Source of the DNA: Alphaproteobacteria bacterium
GTDB taxonomy: Bacteria; Pseudomonadota; Alphaproteobacteria; RF32; CAG-239
Direction of reading: 5' to 3'
Length of the DNA: 50,296 nt
Assembly: GCA_017479785.1 (NCBI GenBank)
Contig: JAFVBT010000083.1
Location: 1 to 50,296, forward strand
Position numbers and translations under genes: made by a program. The notes below the pieces were generated by a model, which did not search any database, was not told the DNA's origin, and saw nothing but the letters and a program-made list of their open reading frames with translations. The first letter of the stretch is position 1. The number at the start of each line of letters is the position of its first letter. Of the stretch, positions 9,432 through 16,991 are shown piece by piece.

Positions 9432-9791
9432 GTTCCTCGTCCATATTCTATTAAATTATCACACTCAAACAAACTACCGGCGCGCACCTTTGATATCAAT
9501 TTTTAATTGTGATTGGTTATTTTCGCGGTGGTAACAACACAATAGTTTGTTTCACTCAAATTCCAAACCTGATAAAAGGTTTGTTTTTTCACATCAGTGA
9601 GAACGTAAATAAATTGTTAACAGTAACAAACAAAAAATCAACAGAACAATTTAAGAACATTTAAATTAAATTTCTTGACAACGGATTTTCGCAGAGTCGC
9701 GGTAGAATCGGTGTTTTTAAACAAAAAAATGCACACCAAACCCCTAGCGGATTTAATCTGCATTTGATATAAATTTAAGTCTCTAATTTAA
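9432..9791. other. dnaA-rpsT intergenic region
   Basis: A 360-bp stretch without a supported gene. It holds the rpsT terminator (about 9723-9763) and presumably the dnaA promoter on the minus strand. It is AT-rich with scattered TTGTTT/TTAACA words, but I see no TTATNCACA box on either strand and no repeated array. An isolated TTGACA on the plus strand (about 9674) is too far from TAGAAT to be a convincing promoter. Confidence 0.5.
9723..9763 (-). terminator. intrinsic terminator of rpsT
   Basis: On the minus strand ATGCA pairs with TGCAT around an inner AAATCC/GGGTTT stem, followed by seven T. The stem is interrupted. Confidence 0.6.
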
Positions 9792-10052
9792 TTAAAGAGC
9801 TTTAATTTTTTGTGCTAAACGAGAAATAGTACGCGAAGCCGTATTCTTTTTGAAAATACCTTTCTGAGCTGCTCTCATCATTTCGCACTCAGCCGTTTTG
9901 AAAGCGTTTGCTGCGCCTTCCTTATCCTTAGCCGCAATTAATGCGTCAACGGCTTTCACAAAAGTTCTGACACGACTTCTGCGTGCACCGTTAATAACGG
10001 CACGTTTATTATTTCTTACTATTCTTGTTTTTGCCGATTTATGATTGGCCAT
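9792..10052 (-). CDS. rpsT: 30S ribosomal protein S20
   Basis: Binds 16S rRNA in the body of the small subunit. It has 86 residues, typical length. The N-terminus MANHKSAKTRIVRNNKR and the C-terminal NTASRTISRLAQKI helix are characteristic. It is very basic and Ala-rich, as expected. It has its own promoter (10102-10130) and sits just upstream of dnaA on the same strand, a common alphaproteobacterial arrangement. Confidence 0.98.
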   Translation of the reverse strand: MANHKSAKTRIVRNNKRAVINGARRSRVRTFVKAVDALIAAKDKEGAANAFKTAECEMMRAAQKGIFKKNTASRTISRLAQKIKAL

Positions 10053-10101
10053 ATTCTTTCTTCCTATTAAACTGTTAATACAAAAAACATTCTGGTGACT
10101 G

Positions 10102-10130
10102 TTATAACCACGTCAAAAGTATAAAGTCAA
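10102..10130 (-). promoter_or_regulatory. promoter of rpsT
   Basis: Minus strand TTGACT (plus 10125-10130), 17-nt spacer, TTATAA (10102-10107), about 50 nt before the start codon. Spacing is ideal. Confidence 0.65.
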
Positions 10131-10155
10131 CTAATTTTTTACTTATTTTTCATTT

Positions 10156-10539
10156 TTACGGTTTTGTTTTAACGGTTATGCGCACAATAAGCGGAGAAAC
10201 GGATTCTCTGACCAGTTCCAGAGTTTCGCCGTCACGATAAAACAACAAGTCGTTACCCCGATTCCCTTGATATATCCAGCCGAGTTGCGGCAACGATTCC
10301 CGATAAAAATCTCCGATTTTTGAAAAACGCATTTTTGTTTTTTTTGCACCGCGAATTTCGGTCAAATAAGCTTCCAATAAACGCGTTTCTTCATTGCCGA
10401 ACGAAAAATCATCTTGTGTGATTTGCGTCATACCCTCCGGCAGGGGTACATCGTCCATACCGTCAACAAACTGCGTCGCCTGTACCGATTTAACGGTTAA
10501 CAGCAGAGAAAAACATATTAAGGCAATAATTTTACGCAT
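10156..10539 (-). CDS. secreted/periplasmic hypothetical protein next to mutM
   Basis: A 127-residue protein with a signal peptide (MRKIIALICFSLLLTVKSVQA, likely cut after residue 21). The mature part is about 106 residues and ends in an alternating strand (LIVRITVKTKP). Blocks such as PLPEGM near the start and LPQLGWIYQ in the middle resemble small exported proteins of unknown function found beside mutM in alphaproteobacteria; that is recollection, not a database match. It starts 10 bp after the mutM stop on the same strand, so it is probably co-transcribed with mutM. No catalytic motif is visible. Confidence 0.8.
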   Translation of the reverse strand: MRKIIALICFSLLLTVKSVQATQFVDGMDDVPLPEGMTQITQDDFSFGNEETRLLEAYLTEIRGAKKTKMRFSKIGDFYRESLPQLGWIYQGNRGNDLLFYRDGETLELVRESVSPLIVRITVKTKP

Positions 10540-10549
10540 AAAGCATCTC

Positions 10550-11389
10550 CTATTTTTGCAGTGTGGCGCAATAAAACGTAGAGCGACCGCCCAAAACGAT
10601 TTTTTTTATGCCTCCCGTTTGAGCGATTCGGCAACGACACTGAGGACATTTTTGCCCCGTTTTGTTATAAACGCAATGTTTTTGTTGAAAATATCCAATG
10701 TCACCATCCGGTTTTTTATAATCGTGAATGGTTGAACCGCCGGCGTTTATGGCATTTTCCAAAACGATTCGCGTGTGTTTAATCAGCAGATTCGCTTCGG
10801 CTTTCGTAACGGATTCGGCCGGGCGTTCGGGGCGGATTCGCGCACAATATAAAATTTCCGAAGCATAAATATTGCCGATTCCGCATATTATATTTTGGTT
10901 AAGCAGGGCGATTTTAATTGCAGTTTTTTTACCGGAAAATTTTTGCAATAAATAATCGGCAGTCAGATTCGCATCCCACGGATCCGGCCCTAAATTGCAA
11001 AAAAGCCTATGATTTTTTAGTTTATCGGATTCGCAAATTGTGATAAGGCCAAATCGCCGCGGATCATTATAAATAAGTGTTCCTTTTGAAGTTTGCATAA
11101 TCAGATGATCGTGTTTTTGCGGTGTTGTCGGCGGCGCGGATTCTATTTTAACATGTCCGCTCATGCCGAAATGCCAAATAATTGTTTTGCCGTTATCAAG
11201 GTGCATCAGCATATATTTAGCGATTCGCGTAAAGTCGGTAATTTGCGCGTTTTGCACTTGAGCGGCAAAATCTTGCGGAATTGGCATACGCAACTTTTGC
11301 TGGAAAATATCGGTATGCATAATTTTTGCGCCGCACAAAACTTTACTGACACTGCGTTTGATTGTTTCCACTTCCGGTAATTCGGGCAT
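10550..11389 (-). CDS. mutM: formamidopyrimidine-DNA glycosylase (Fpg), atypical zinc finger
   Basis: Excises oxidised purines such as 8-oxoguanine and nicks the abasic site. The protein has 279 residues. The catalytic N-terminus PELPEVE (Pro2, Glu3) is intact once Met is removed, the Lys region KTIIWHFGMSGH is present, and the helix-two-turn-helix NIICGIGNIYASEIL is normal. The C-terminal zinc finger is odd: Cys248 and Cys251 are present, but the second pair reads C-A-T-L (Cys274, Leu277) where the family has CxxC. Cys253 or another residue might substitute. An AAGGAG ribosome binding site lies 7 nt before the ATG. Confidence 0.95.
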   Translation of the reverse strand: MPELPEVETIKRSVSKVLCGAKIMHTDIFQQKLRMPIPQDFAAQVQNAQITDFTRIAKYMLMHLDNGKTIIWHFGMSGHVKIESAPPTTPQKHDHLIMQTSKGTLIYNDPRRFGLITICESDKLKNHRLFCNLGPDPWDANLTADYLLQKFSGKKTAIKIALLNQNIICGIGNIYASEILYCARIRPERPAESVTKAEANLLIKHTRIVLENAINAGGSTIHDYKKPDGDIGYFQQKHCVYNKTGQKCPQCRCRIAQTGGIKKIVLGGRSTFYCATLQK

Positions 11390-11498
11390 ATGTTATCTCC
11401 TTGCCATATAATATATAATGCGGAAAATTCTTTGCAAATGACTTGCCTTTATTTATAAACAGGATTAAACTATCAAGCGTTTGAAGCGAAAGATTGTT

Positions 11499-12086
11499 AT
11501 GATTAAGAGAACCAAAAAATATTATGCCCCGCAAAATGAAAATCAGGTGCATCAATGTGATCACCCGGGATGTACCGAAAAAGGCGAATATCGCGCACCG
11601 AAAGATCGGAGATTAAAAGAATATTATTGGTTCTGTCTGCAACATGTTCAGGAATATAATGCTAAGTGGAATTATTATGACGGCACGAATCCTGATGAAG
11701 AAGCAGAGGAAATCAAGCGGCGTATGCATTTTAAGCAGGGCTATAAATCCAAAATTCATTATCAGTTCGGCTATGATTTATGGGAAGATGCGTCTTTCTT
11801 TGACGCAGGTTACGCCCGCAATTCCGACTATAGCAGAGAATATTCCGATGACGGCATTTATTTCACGGTGGAAGAACGCAAATACGTTCAGGTTTTGGAA
11901 ATGAATATGCGGGAAATAAATCCGGAGACCTTAAAAAAACAATATAAAAAAATGGCGAAGAAATATCATCCGGATATTAATCACAGCGATGCAAATGCCG
12001 AAGAAAAATTCAAACAAATTTCCGAGGCATATCAAAAATTAAAAGATAAATTTGAGCGGATTCCGAACTACTTTTTTAAAGAGTGA
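11499..12086 (+). CDS. DnaJ-domain protein with N-terminal Cys-containing segment
   Basis: A cytoplasmic J-domain cochaperone-like protein of 195 residues from the ATG at 11499. A TTG 18 nt upstream is in frame but has no better ribosome binding site. The N-terminal part carries Cys/His residues (CDHPGC, then CLQH) that could bind zinc. The C-terminal 60 residues are a J domain with helix II KKMAKKY, the HPD tripeptide that stimulates DnaK ATPase, and helix III EEKFKQISEAYQKL. This architecture, J domain at the C-terminus behind a Cys-containing region, is common in Alphaproteobacteria. It stands alone, divergent from mutM, so its client is not indicated. Confidence 0.88.
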   Translation: MIKRTKKYYAPQNENQVHQCDHPGCTEKGEYRAPKDRRLKEYYWFCLQHVQEYNAKWNYYDGTNPDEEAEEIKRRMHFKQGYKSKIHYQFGYDLWEDASFFDAGYARNSDYSREYSDDGIYFTVEERKYVQVLEMNMREINPETLKKQYKKMAKKYHPDINHSDANAEEKFKQISEAYQKLKDKFERIPNYFFKE

Positions 12087-12119
12087 GAGCCTGCTCAAAA
12101 AAGGCAATTGTTGTAATTT

Positions 12120-12575
12120 TTATGCGGCGAGATTGAGGATTCGTTTTGTATAAGATTTAGCCAGTTCTATGGTTTGATATGCGCCGCCGTAGTCGTGTTC
12201 AACATAGCAGACAATAACATCGGCATTCTGCACGATATAGCGGTTACGGCGCAAAATTGCAAAACGCGGCACGCCGCGAGCTATTTCATCATTATAAATC
12301 AGTCCGTCAAACATTCTATCCAGAGATTCTTGCCTGATTTGTGAATATTTGTTCGGGTTATAAGCACAAACATACCAGACATTGATAAAATCAAATTCTT
12401 TTTTCAGCTTGAGGGTAACAACACGACAAATCCAATCAAATGTACCTTGTTCACAGCACCAAAATTCGTCAATTCCCTCGTCAATAAGCTGACGCAGTGT
12501 TTGTGTGAGTCTTTCTTCCAGTTGCGGAGTAATAACAGTGTCGCGATGCCCGAAAAAAGCACATATTCCGCTCAT
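12120..12575 (-). CDS. SLOG-fold (DUF1273-like) protein
   Basis: A 151-residue Rossmann-like protein. The N-terminal FFGHRDT (7-13) and the C-terminal loop HDYGGAYQT (127-135) match the nucleotide-binding signatures of SLOG/DUF1273 proteins, relatives of DprA and LOG. Such proteins are thought to bind or process nucleotide-derived ligands; most are uncharacterised. No membrane segment. The start has an AAGG site about 7 nt upstream. It begins 25 nt after the intrinsic terminator of the structured RNA at 12599-12795 on the same strand, so expression may require read-through of that terminator. Confidence 0.8.
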   Translation of the reverse strand: MSGICAFFGHRDTVITPQLEERLTQTLRQLIDEGIDEFWCCEQGTFDWICRVVTLKLKKEFDFINVWYVCAYNPNKYSQIRQESLDRMFDGLIYNDEIARGVPRFAILRRNRYIVQNADVIVCYVEHDYGGAYQTIELAKSYTKRILNLAA

Positions 12576-12598
12576 AGTACCTTGCTTTCAGCCCAAAC

Positions 12599-12795
12599 AA
12601 AAAAACACCGCATGAAGCGGTGGGCATTAGCAACTATACAATAAGATAAATAGTTCACCTTATTCGGATAAACCTTATTCAGATGATACCCACCTTGCGG
12701 TGAGTCCATCACAAAATAACTCTTGCTTAAGCAAAAGTTATCCTGTCCTTATTGTCTGGGTTGCTAAACCCGTGCCGAGTTGGACATTCTCGGCA
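12599..12795 (-). ncRNA. structured RNA of about 197 nt: independent sRNA or attenuator leader of the SLOG gene
   Basis: On the minus strand a promoter (TTGCAT plus 12824-12829, TATACT plus 12802-12807, 16-nt spacer) directs a start near 12795. The transcript folds as a 7-bp 5' hairpin (12773-12795), then a closing stem formed by two 8-bp long-range helices (12760-12767 with 12627-12634; 12748-12755 with 12638-12645). This encloses an 11-bp hairpin with TTAA loop (12716-12741) and an 11-bp stem with a GCAA tetraloop (12682-12710). It ends in a 6-bp terminator hairpin (12606-12622) and seven U. AATAAGG occurs three times. It does not show the conserved cores of tmRNA, RNase P RNA, SRP RNA or 6S RNA that I know. 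An attenuator role fits the SLOG start 25 nt beyond. Confidence 0.7.
12606..12622 (-). terminator. intrinsic terminator at the end of the structured RNA
   Basis: CACCGC/GCGGTG 6-bp stem with a 5-nt loop, followed by T7 on the minus strand. Confidence 0.85.
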
Positions 12796-12801
12796 AAATT
12801 C

Positions 12802-12829
12802 AGTATAGGCCAAATAAGGAAAAATGCAA
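12802..12829 (-). promoter_or_regulatory. promoter of the structured RNA
   Basis: Minus strand TTGCAT, 16-nt spacer, TATACT. It lies immediately after the terminator of the upstream aminotransferase gene, so the RNA is a separate transcription unit. Confidence 0.65.
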
Positions 12830-12830
12830 C

Positions 12831-12860
12831 AAAAAAACAGCCGATATTGCTATCGGCTGT
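12831..12860 (-). terminator. intrinsic terminator of the DegT aminotransferase gene
   Basis: Perfect 10-bp stem (12837-12846 with 12851-12860), 4-nt loop, then seven T on the minus strand. Confidence 0.9.
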
Positions 12861-12882
12861 TTCGGAGTCAAAAACTTGCAAA

Positions 12883-14043
12883 TTATGCGGCTTTTTTCAT
12901 TTTTGTTGCGGCAAATTCGTTCATTTTTTCAATGATGTAATCTAACTGTTCGTCAGTTAAATACGGTGTCATCGGAATGCTGCAAACCGTTTTGGAAAGC
13001 TTTTCGCAAACCGGCAAAGAACGCGTGTTCCACTTTGCATAAGCGGTTTGTGTGTTAACCGGACGCGGATAATATGCCCCGCACGGAATGCCGTTTTCCT
13101 TTAAGTATGCCATCAATTCATCACGGTTTTCACAATGAATGGTGTATAAAGCATAAGCCGATTGGCAGTTATCCAAAATCTTTTGTTTGCCGTAATAGGA
13201 GCTGAGTTCGTTATCATAGCGTTTGGCAACGCGATATCTGTTTTTTAACTCATTATCAAATACGGTTAATTTCAAAAGCAATACGGCACCCTGGAAAGAG
13301 TTCATACGGCCTGTCATTCCCAGACGAACGTTGTCATAATGGTCTTCAGGGCTCATACCGTGAACGCGGCAAGATTGAACCAATGCGTTTTCTTCTTCCG
13401 TTTTGCAGAAAGTGGCACCGCCGTCACCGTAACCGCCGAGCGGTTTGGTCGGGTAGAAAGATGTTGCGGTCATATCGGCAATGGAACCGGCCTTTTTGCC
13501 GTGATATACAGAGCCGAAACTCTGGCAAGAGTCAGCCATAACTTTCATACCGTTTTCATGGGCAATTTTGATGATTTCATCATAGTTGGCCGGTGAACCG
13601 AAAATATCTACGGCAACAACAGCCTTCAAATTCAATTTTCCTTCGGCTTTAACTTGAGCAATTGCACGCTTTAAGTCCTCCGGATCCATATTGTAAGTAT
13701 CAGGGTCGGAATCAACAAAAATCGGCGTTGCACCCAAAATAACCGGTGCTTCTGCCGAAGCTACAAAGGTGAAAGAAGAAACGAATACCGCATCACCCGG
13801 CTTAACCCCCCAAGCCATTAAACCCAATGTTAAAGCATCGGTACCCGAACCATTGGTAGAGCAATATTTTGAGCCGCAATATTCCGCGAGTTTCTGATCT
13901 AATTCTTTTGTTTCCGGACCTTGGCAATATCCGCCGTGGTCTAAAATTTTTTTAAATGATTCCAAAAATTTTTCCTGCCCGATAACTTGTTGTGTTGTTT
14001 TGCAGTCAAAAAGATAAATCGGATCACTTGGTTTGTTAGTCAT
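12883..14043 (-). CDS. DegT/DnrJ/EryC1/StrS-family aminotransferase
   Basis: A PLP-dependent aminotransferase that probably aminates a keto nucleotide sugar for surface polysaccharide synthesis. It has 386 residues. The PLP Schiff-base Lys is Lys200 in TSFYPTKPLGG, the phosphate/ring contacts are in NGSGTDAL (64-71), and the Asp that holds the pyridine nitrogen is Asp171 (MADSCQSFG). The segment GDAVFVSSFTFVASAEA is characteristic of the WbpE/ArnB/WecE branch. The substrate cannot be assigned, and no nucleotide-sugar partner gene is adjacent. The start has a GGAAAAAAAT-type site; the gene ends at a strong terminator. Confidence 0.92.
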   Translation of the reverse strand: MTNKPSDPIYLFDCKTTQQVIGQEKFLESFKKILDHGGYCQGPETKELDQKLAEYCGSKYCSTNGSGTDALTLGLMAWGVKPGDAVFVSSFTFVASAEAPVILGATPIFVDSDPDTYNMDPEDLKRAIAQVKAEGKLNLKAVVAVDIFGSPANYDEIIKIAHENGMKVMADSCQSFGSVYHGKKAGSIADMTATSFYPTKPLGGYGDGGATFCKTEEENALVQSCRVHGMSPEDHYDNVRLGMTGRMNSFQGAVLLLKLTVFDNELKNRYRVAKRYDNELSSYYGKQKILDNCQSAYALYTIHCENRDELMAYLKENGIPCGAYYPRPVNTQTAYAKWNTRSLPVCEKLSKTVCSIPMTPYLTDEQLDYIIEKMNEFAATKMKKAA

Positions 14044-14154
14044 ATTTTTTTCCTTATCAAAATTGTTTTAACTGCCTAAGATTTACACCGTTTTATATGT
14101 CGGTGCAACACACAAAAAATTACGAATTGTAACAAAAAGGGTAAAATGCAATAA

Positions 14155-14190
14155 AAACAGCGGTGAGCCGAGGGGCTGACCGCTGTTTGA
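14155..14190. terminator. terminator hairpin after the small membrane protein gene
   Basis: AAACAGCGGT pairs with ACCGCTGTTT across a 14-nt loop, with A/T runs on both sides; it could serve minus-strand transcription from 14588. Confidence 0.65.
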
Positions 14191-14207
14191 AACTCTGCAA
14201 AAAAAGC

Positions 14208-14588
14208 TTAATCTGCCGGTTTGTGTGCCAGCACGTACATTTGTACCATAAAACGGATAATCCAGAACACCGCAATGTAATATCCAATGTCCAAAGCGCA
14301 ATCAAGTGGCAAGATGTCGCCATAGACGTTGAAATAAAGCAAACCGTAACACACAATATGTGCCGCCACACCGGCAAAAGATAAGCCATAGGCGATGTGA
14401 TTGTAAGGATCCGGCTCGCTTATGTTATAATACAAAAACGCACACTCCGCGCAGATGAACGCGTTAATCGCAACCACAAGCCACCCGAAGTTAGCATGAC
14501 GCAGAAGCATTTCGGTTGCAAAGTAACCGAAGACGATCATTAAGATTGCACAAGCGAAATAGCTTGTAAAAGTCTTGAGATTTTTCAT
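14208..14588 (-). CDS. small integral membrane protein, unknown function
   Basis: A 126-residue protein with four likely transmembrane helices: about 7-28, 34-54, 65-87 and 98-118. Connecting loops are short, with Glu/Asp/Pro in the loop near residue 57-62. No family recognised and no catalytic motif visible. It is a single-gene unit between the aminotransferase gene and the divergent suf operon. An AAGAATT-rich leader precedes the ATG and no good ribosome binding site is seen. Confidence 0.7.
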   Translation of the reverse strand: MKNLKTFTSYFACAILMIVFGYFATEMLLRHANFGWLVVAINAFICAECAFLYYNISEPDPYNHIAYGLSFAGVAAHIVCYGLLYFNVYGDILPLDCALDIGYYIAVFWIIRFMVQMYVLAHKPAD

Positions 14589-14674
14589 AAGAATTGAATT
14601 AATAAGGAGATTAATAATTGATAAAAGATGTATTCAGATTATCATATTTTTGCTACAAGTCAACGTCATTTATC

Positions 14675-14702
14675 TTGATTTTTTGAAACAAATTGTTATG
14701 AT
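14675..14702 (+). promoter_or_regulatory. candidate promoter of the sufBCD operon
   Basis: TTGATT (14675-14680), 16-nt spacer, TATGAT (14697-14702), about 30 nt before sufB. No IscR/RirA-like site is obvious by eye. Confidence 0.5.
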
Positions 14703-14731
14703 ACACGCGAATTTTATATGAAAGCAGGGTT

Positions 14732-16177
14732 ATGGCGCAAAAAGCGGAAATTTTAAAGAACTTGGATGAAAAGTATAAATACGGCTTTATAACAGATATT
14801 AAAGCCGATACCGTGCCGTGTGGCTTAAATGAAGACATCATCCGTATGATTTCCGCCAAAAAGAACGAGCCTGAATGGCTTTTGGAGCGACGTTTGAAGG
14901 CCTATCGCCATTGGCTGACAATGAAAGAACCGACATGGGCAAAACTTATCTATGATAAGGTTGATTTTCAGGCTTTGAGCTATTATGCAGCGCCGGTGCA
15001 GAAAAAACAGCCCAAGAGTTTGGATGAGGTTGATAAAAATTTGTTGGAAACCTATAATAAACTCGGGATTCCTTTGAAAGAACAGGAAGCACTTGCCGGC
15101 GTTGTGGCGGTAGACGCGGTGTTTGACAGCGTTTCGGTGGCTACCACGTATCGGGCGCAGTTGGCTGAAAAAGGTATTATATTCTGTTCAATTTCTGAGG
15201 CAATCAAAGAACATCCGGATTTGGTGCAAAAATATTTGGGATCGGTTGTACCTTATACCGATAATTTCTATGCCTGCCTAAATTCCGCGGTGTTTACGGA
15301 TGGCTCGTTTGTGTATATTCCGAAGGGCGTGAAAGCGCCGATTGAACTTTCAACCTATTTTCGCATTAATGCCAAAAATACCGGACAATTTGAGCGCACG
15401 CTGATTGTTGCCGAAGATGACAGTTATGTTTCATATTTGGAGGGATGTACCGCACCGCAACGCGATGAAAATCAGCTGCATGCGGCAATTGTGGAAATTG
15501 TGGTGATGAATAATGCCGAAGTAAAGTATTCCACAGTGCAGAATTGGTATCCGGGTGATAAGGACGGCAAAGGCGGTGTTTATAATTTTGTGACCAAGCG
15601 TGCGGCTTGCCGGGGGGTTAATTCAAAGGTTTCGTGGACACAAGTTGAAACCGGCTCGGCTGTGACATGGAAATATCCGTCGTGTATTTTGCAAGGAGAC
15701 AATTCTGTCGGGGAATTTTATTCGGTTGCCGTAACGCATCATAAGCAACAGGCAGATACCGGTACTAAAATGATTCATATCGGTAAAAATACACGTTCAA
15801 AAATCATATCCAAAGGTATTTCTGCCGGATTCTCCAATCAAACATATCGCGGATTGGTAGATGTCGGAATAAATGCCGATAACGCGCGTAATTATTCGCA
15901 GTGTGACAGTTTACTTATCGGCTCTGCTTGCGGTTCGCATACGGTGCCGTATGTCAGAAATCGCAATAAAACGGCAGTTCTGGAGCACGAAGCCACAACA
16001 TCTAAAATCAGTGAAGAACAGCTTTTTTACTGCCAACAGCGCGGACTTAACGAAGAAGAGGCTGTGGGCTTGATTGTGAACGGTTTTTGCAAAGAAGTTA
16101 TGCAAAAATTGCCGATGGAATTTGCCATAGAAGCGGCTAAACTTATTAATATCAGCTTAGAAGGGAGTGTCGGATAA
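14732..16177 (+). CDS. sufB: Fe-S cluster scaffold protein SufB
   Basis: With SufC and SufD it forms the scaffold on which Fe-S clusters are built in the cytoplasm; SufB receives persulfide sulfur. It has 481 residues, full length. The conserved C-terminal beta-helix segment with SQCDSLLIGSACGSHTVPY includes the cluster-building Cys region, and GCTAPQRDENQLHAA is a typical SufB block. First gene of sufB-sufC-sufD. No iscR regulator precedes it and no sufS desulfurase follows, so the sulfur donor must be encoded elsewhere. The ATG has an AGCAGGG-type site. Confidence 0.97.
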   Translation: MAQKAEILKNLDEKYKYGFITDIKADTVPCGLNEDIIRMISAKKNEPEWLLERRLKAYRHWLTMKEPTWAKLIYDKVDFQALSYYAAPVQKKQPKSLDEVDKNLLETYNKLGIPLKEQEALAGVVAVDAVFDSVSVATTYRAQLAEKGIIFCSISEAIKEHPDLVQKYLGSVVPYTDNFYACLNSAVFTDGSFVYIPKGVKAPIELSTYFRINAKNTGQFERTLIVAEDDSYVSYLEGCTAPQRDENQLHAAIVEIVVMNNAEVKYSTVQNWYPGDKDGKGGVYNFVTKRAACRGVNSKVSWTQVETGSAVTWKYPSCILQGDNSVGEFYSVAVTHHKQQADTGTKMIHIGKNTRSKIISKGISAGFSNQTYRGLVDVGINADNARNYSQCDSLLIGSACGSHTVPYVRNRNKTAVLEHEATTSKISEEQLFYCQQRGLNEEEAVGLIVNGFCKEVMQKLPMEFAIEAAKLINISLEGSVG

Positions 16178-16189
16178 TGACTGCCAAAA

Positions 16190-16214
16190 TCGTCATTCTG
16201 AGCGCAGTGAAGAA
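16190..16214 (+). repeat. REP-like repeat fragment at the sufB-sufC junction
   Basis: CGTCATTCTGAGCGCAGTGA (16191-16210) belongs to the widespread repeats that begin CGTCATT and read CGTCATTCTGAGCGAAGC-like. It sits between the sufB stop and the sufC ATG. In frame it translates as RHSERSEE, a tell-tale spurious peptide, so a GTG start for sufC at 16167 is unlikely. Confidence 0.7.
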
Positions 16215-16229
16215 ACCGGGAGAATAAAG

Positions 16230-16991
16230 ATGGGTAAACCGATTCTGGAAATTAAAAATTTATCGGCCAAAGTGGCAGATAAAGAAATTATCAAAAACTT
16301 GAATCTGACGATTAATGCCGGTGAAGTTCATGCGCTTATGGGACCGAATGGTACCGGAAAATCAACGCTTTCGTACATTCTGACCGGCAAACCGGGATAT
16401 GAAATTACCGACGGCGAAATTTTGTTTCACGGACGCGACTTAACAACTCTAAAGCCTGAAGAACGCGCATGTGCCGGCATCTTTTTAAGTATGCAATATC
16501 CGGTGGCAATTCCGGGCGTGGCGTCAAATAATTTTTTAAAACATGCGGTTAATGCAAAACGCAAATATGAAGGCAAGCCGGAATTGGATGCCGCCGAATT
16601 TTTGAAACTGTTGCGCGGCGTAGCAAAAGATTTGGATATCAGTGCCGAAATGCTTAAGCGAGAAATTAATGTCGGTTTTTCCGGCGGTGAAAAAAAACGC
16701 ATGGAAATTTTGCAAATGAGCCTGTTACAACCGAAACTCGCTATTTTGGATGAAGCCGATTCGGGGTTGGATATTGATGCCTTAAAAATTGTTGCCGAGG
16801 GCGTGAACAAGTGGCATAACAATGATAATTCATTGCTGATAATTACCCACCATCAGGATTTACTCAATCATATTCAGCCGGATGTTGTGCACATTTATGC
16901 AGACGGACATATTGTGAAGTCGGGTGATAAAAATTTGGCAATTGAGCTTGAAAAATCGGGCTATAAGGCTTTTGTGGACACTAAAGAATGA
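16230..16991 (+). CDS. sufC: Fe-S assembly ATPase SufC
   Basis: The ABC-type ATPase subunit of SufBCD; ATP hydrolysis drives conformational change of the scaffold. From the ATG at 16230 (GGGAG site 8 nt upstream) it has 253 residues, the usual size. Walker A is GPNGTGKST, the signature is FSGGEKKRMEI, and Walker B is LAILDEADSGLD. The same frame can be opened from a GTG at 16167 overlapping sufB, but that extension encodes the REP-like repeat and is rejected. The sufD start overlaps its end by 4 bp, indicating coupling. Confidence 0.96.
   Translation: MGKPILEIKNLSAKVADKEIIKNLNLTINAGEVHALMGPNGTGKSTLSYILTGKPGYEITDGEILFHGRDLTTLKPEERACAGIFLSMQYPVAIPGVASNNFLKHAVNAKRKYEGKPELDAAEFLKLLRGVAKDLDISAEMLKREINVGFSGGEKKRMEILQMSLLQPKLAILDEADSGLDIDALKIVAEGVNKWHNNDNSLLIITHHQDLLNHIQPDVVHIYADGHIVKSGDKNLAIELEKSGYKAFVDTKE

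Noticed and set aside
9432..9791. oriC next to dnaA
   Set aside because: No DnaA-box cluster or repeated array on either strand.
12599..12795. 6S RNA, tmRNA or RNase P RNA for the structured RNA
   Set aside because: A separate 5' hairpin precedes the closing stem, and the conserved cores of tmRNA and RNase P are not seen.
16167..16229. GTG start for sufC overlapping sufB
   Set aside because: The extension encodes the REP-like repeat; the ATG at 16230 has a proper site and gives the family length.
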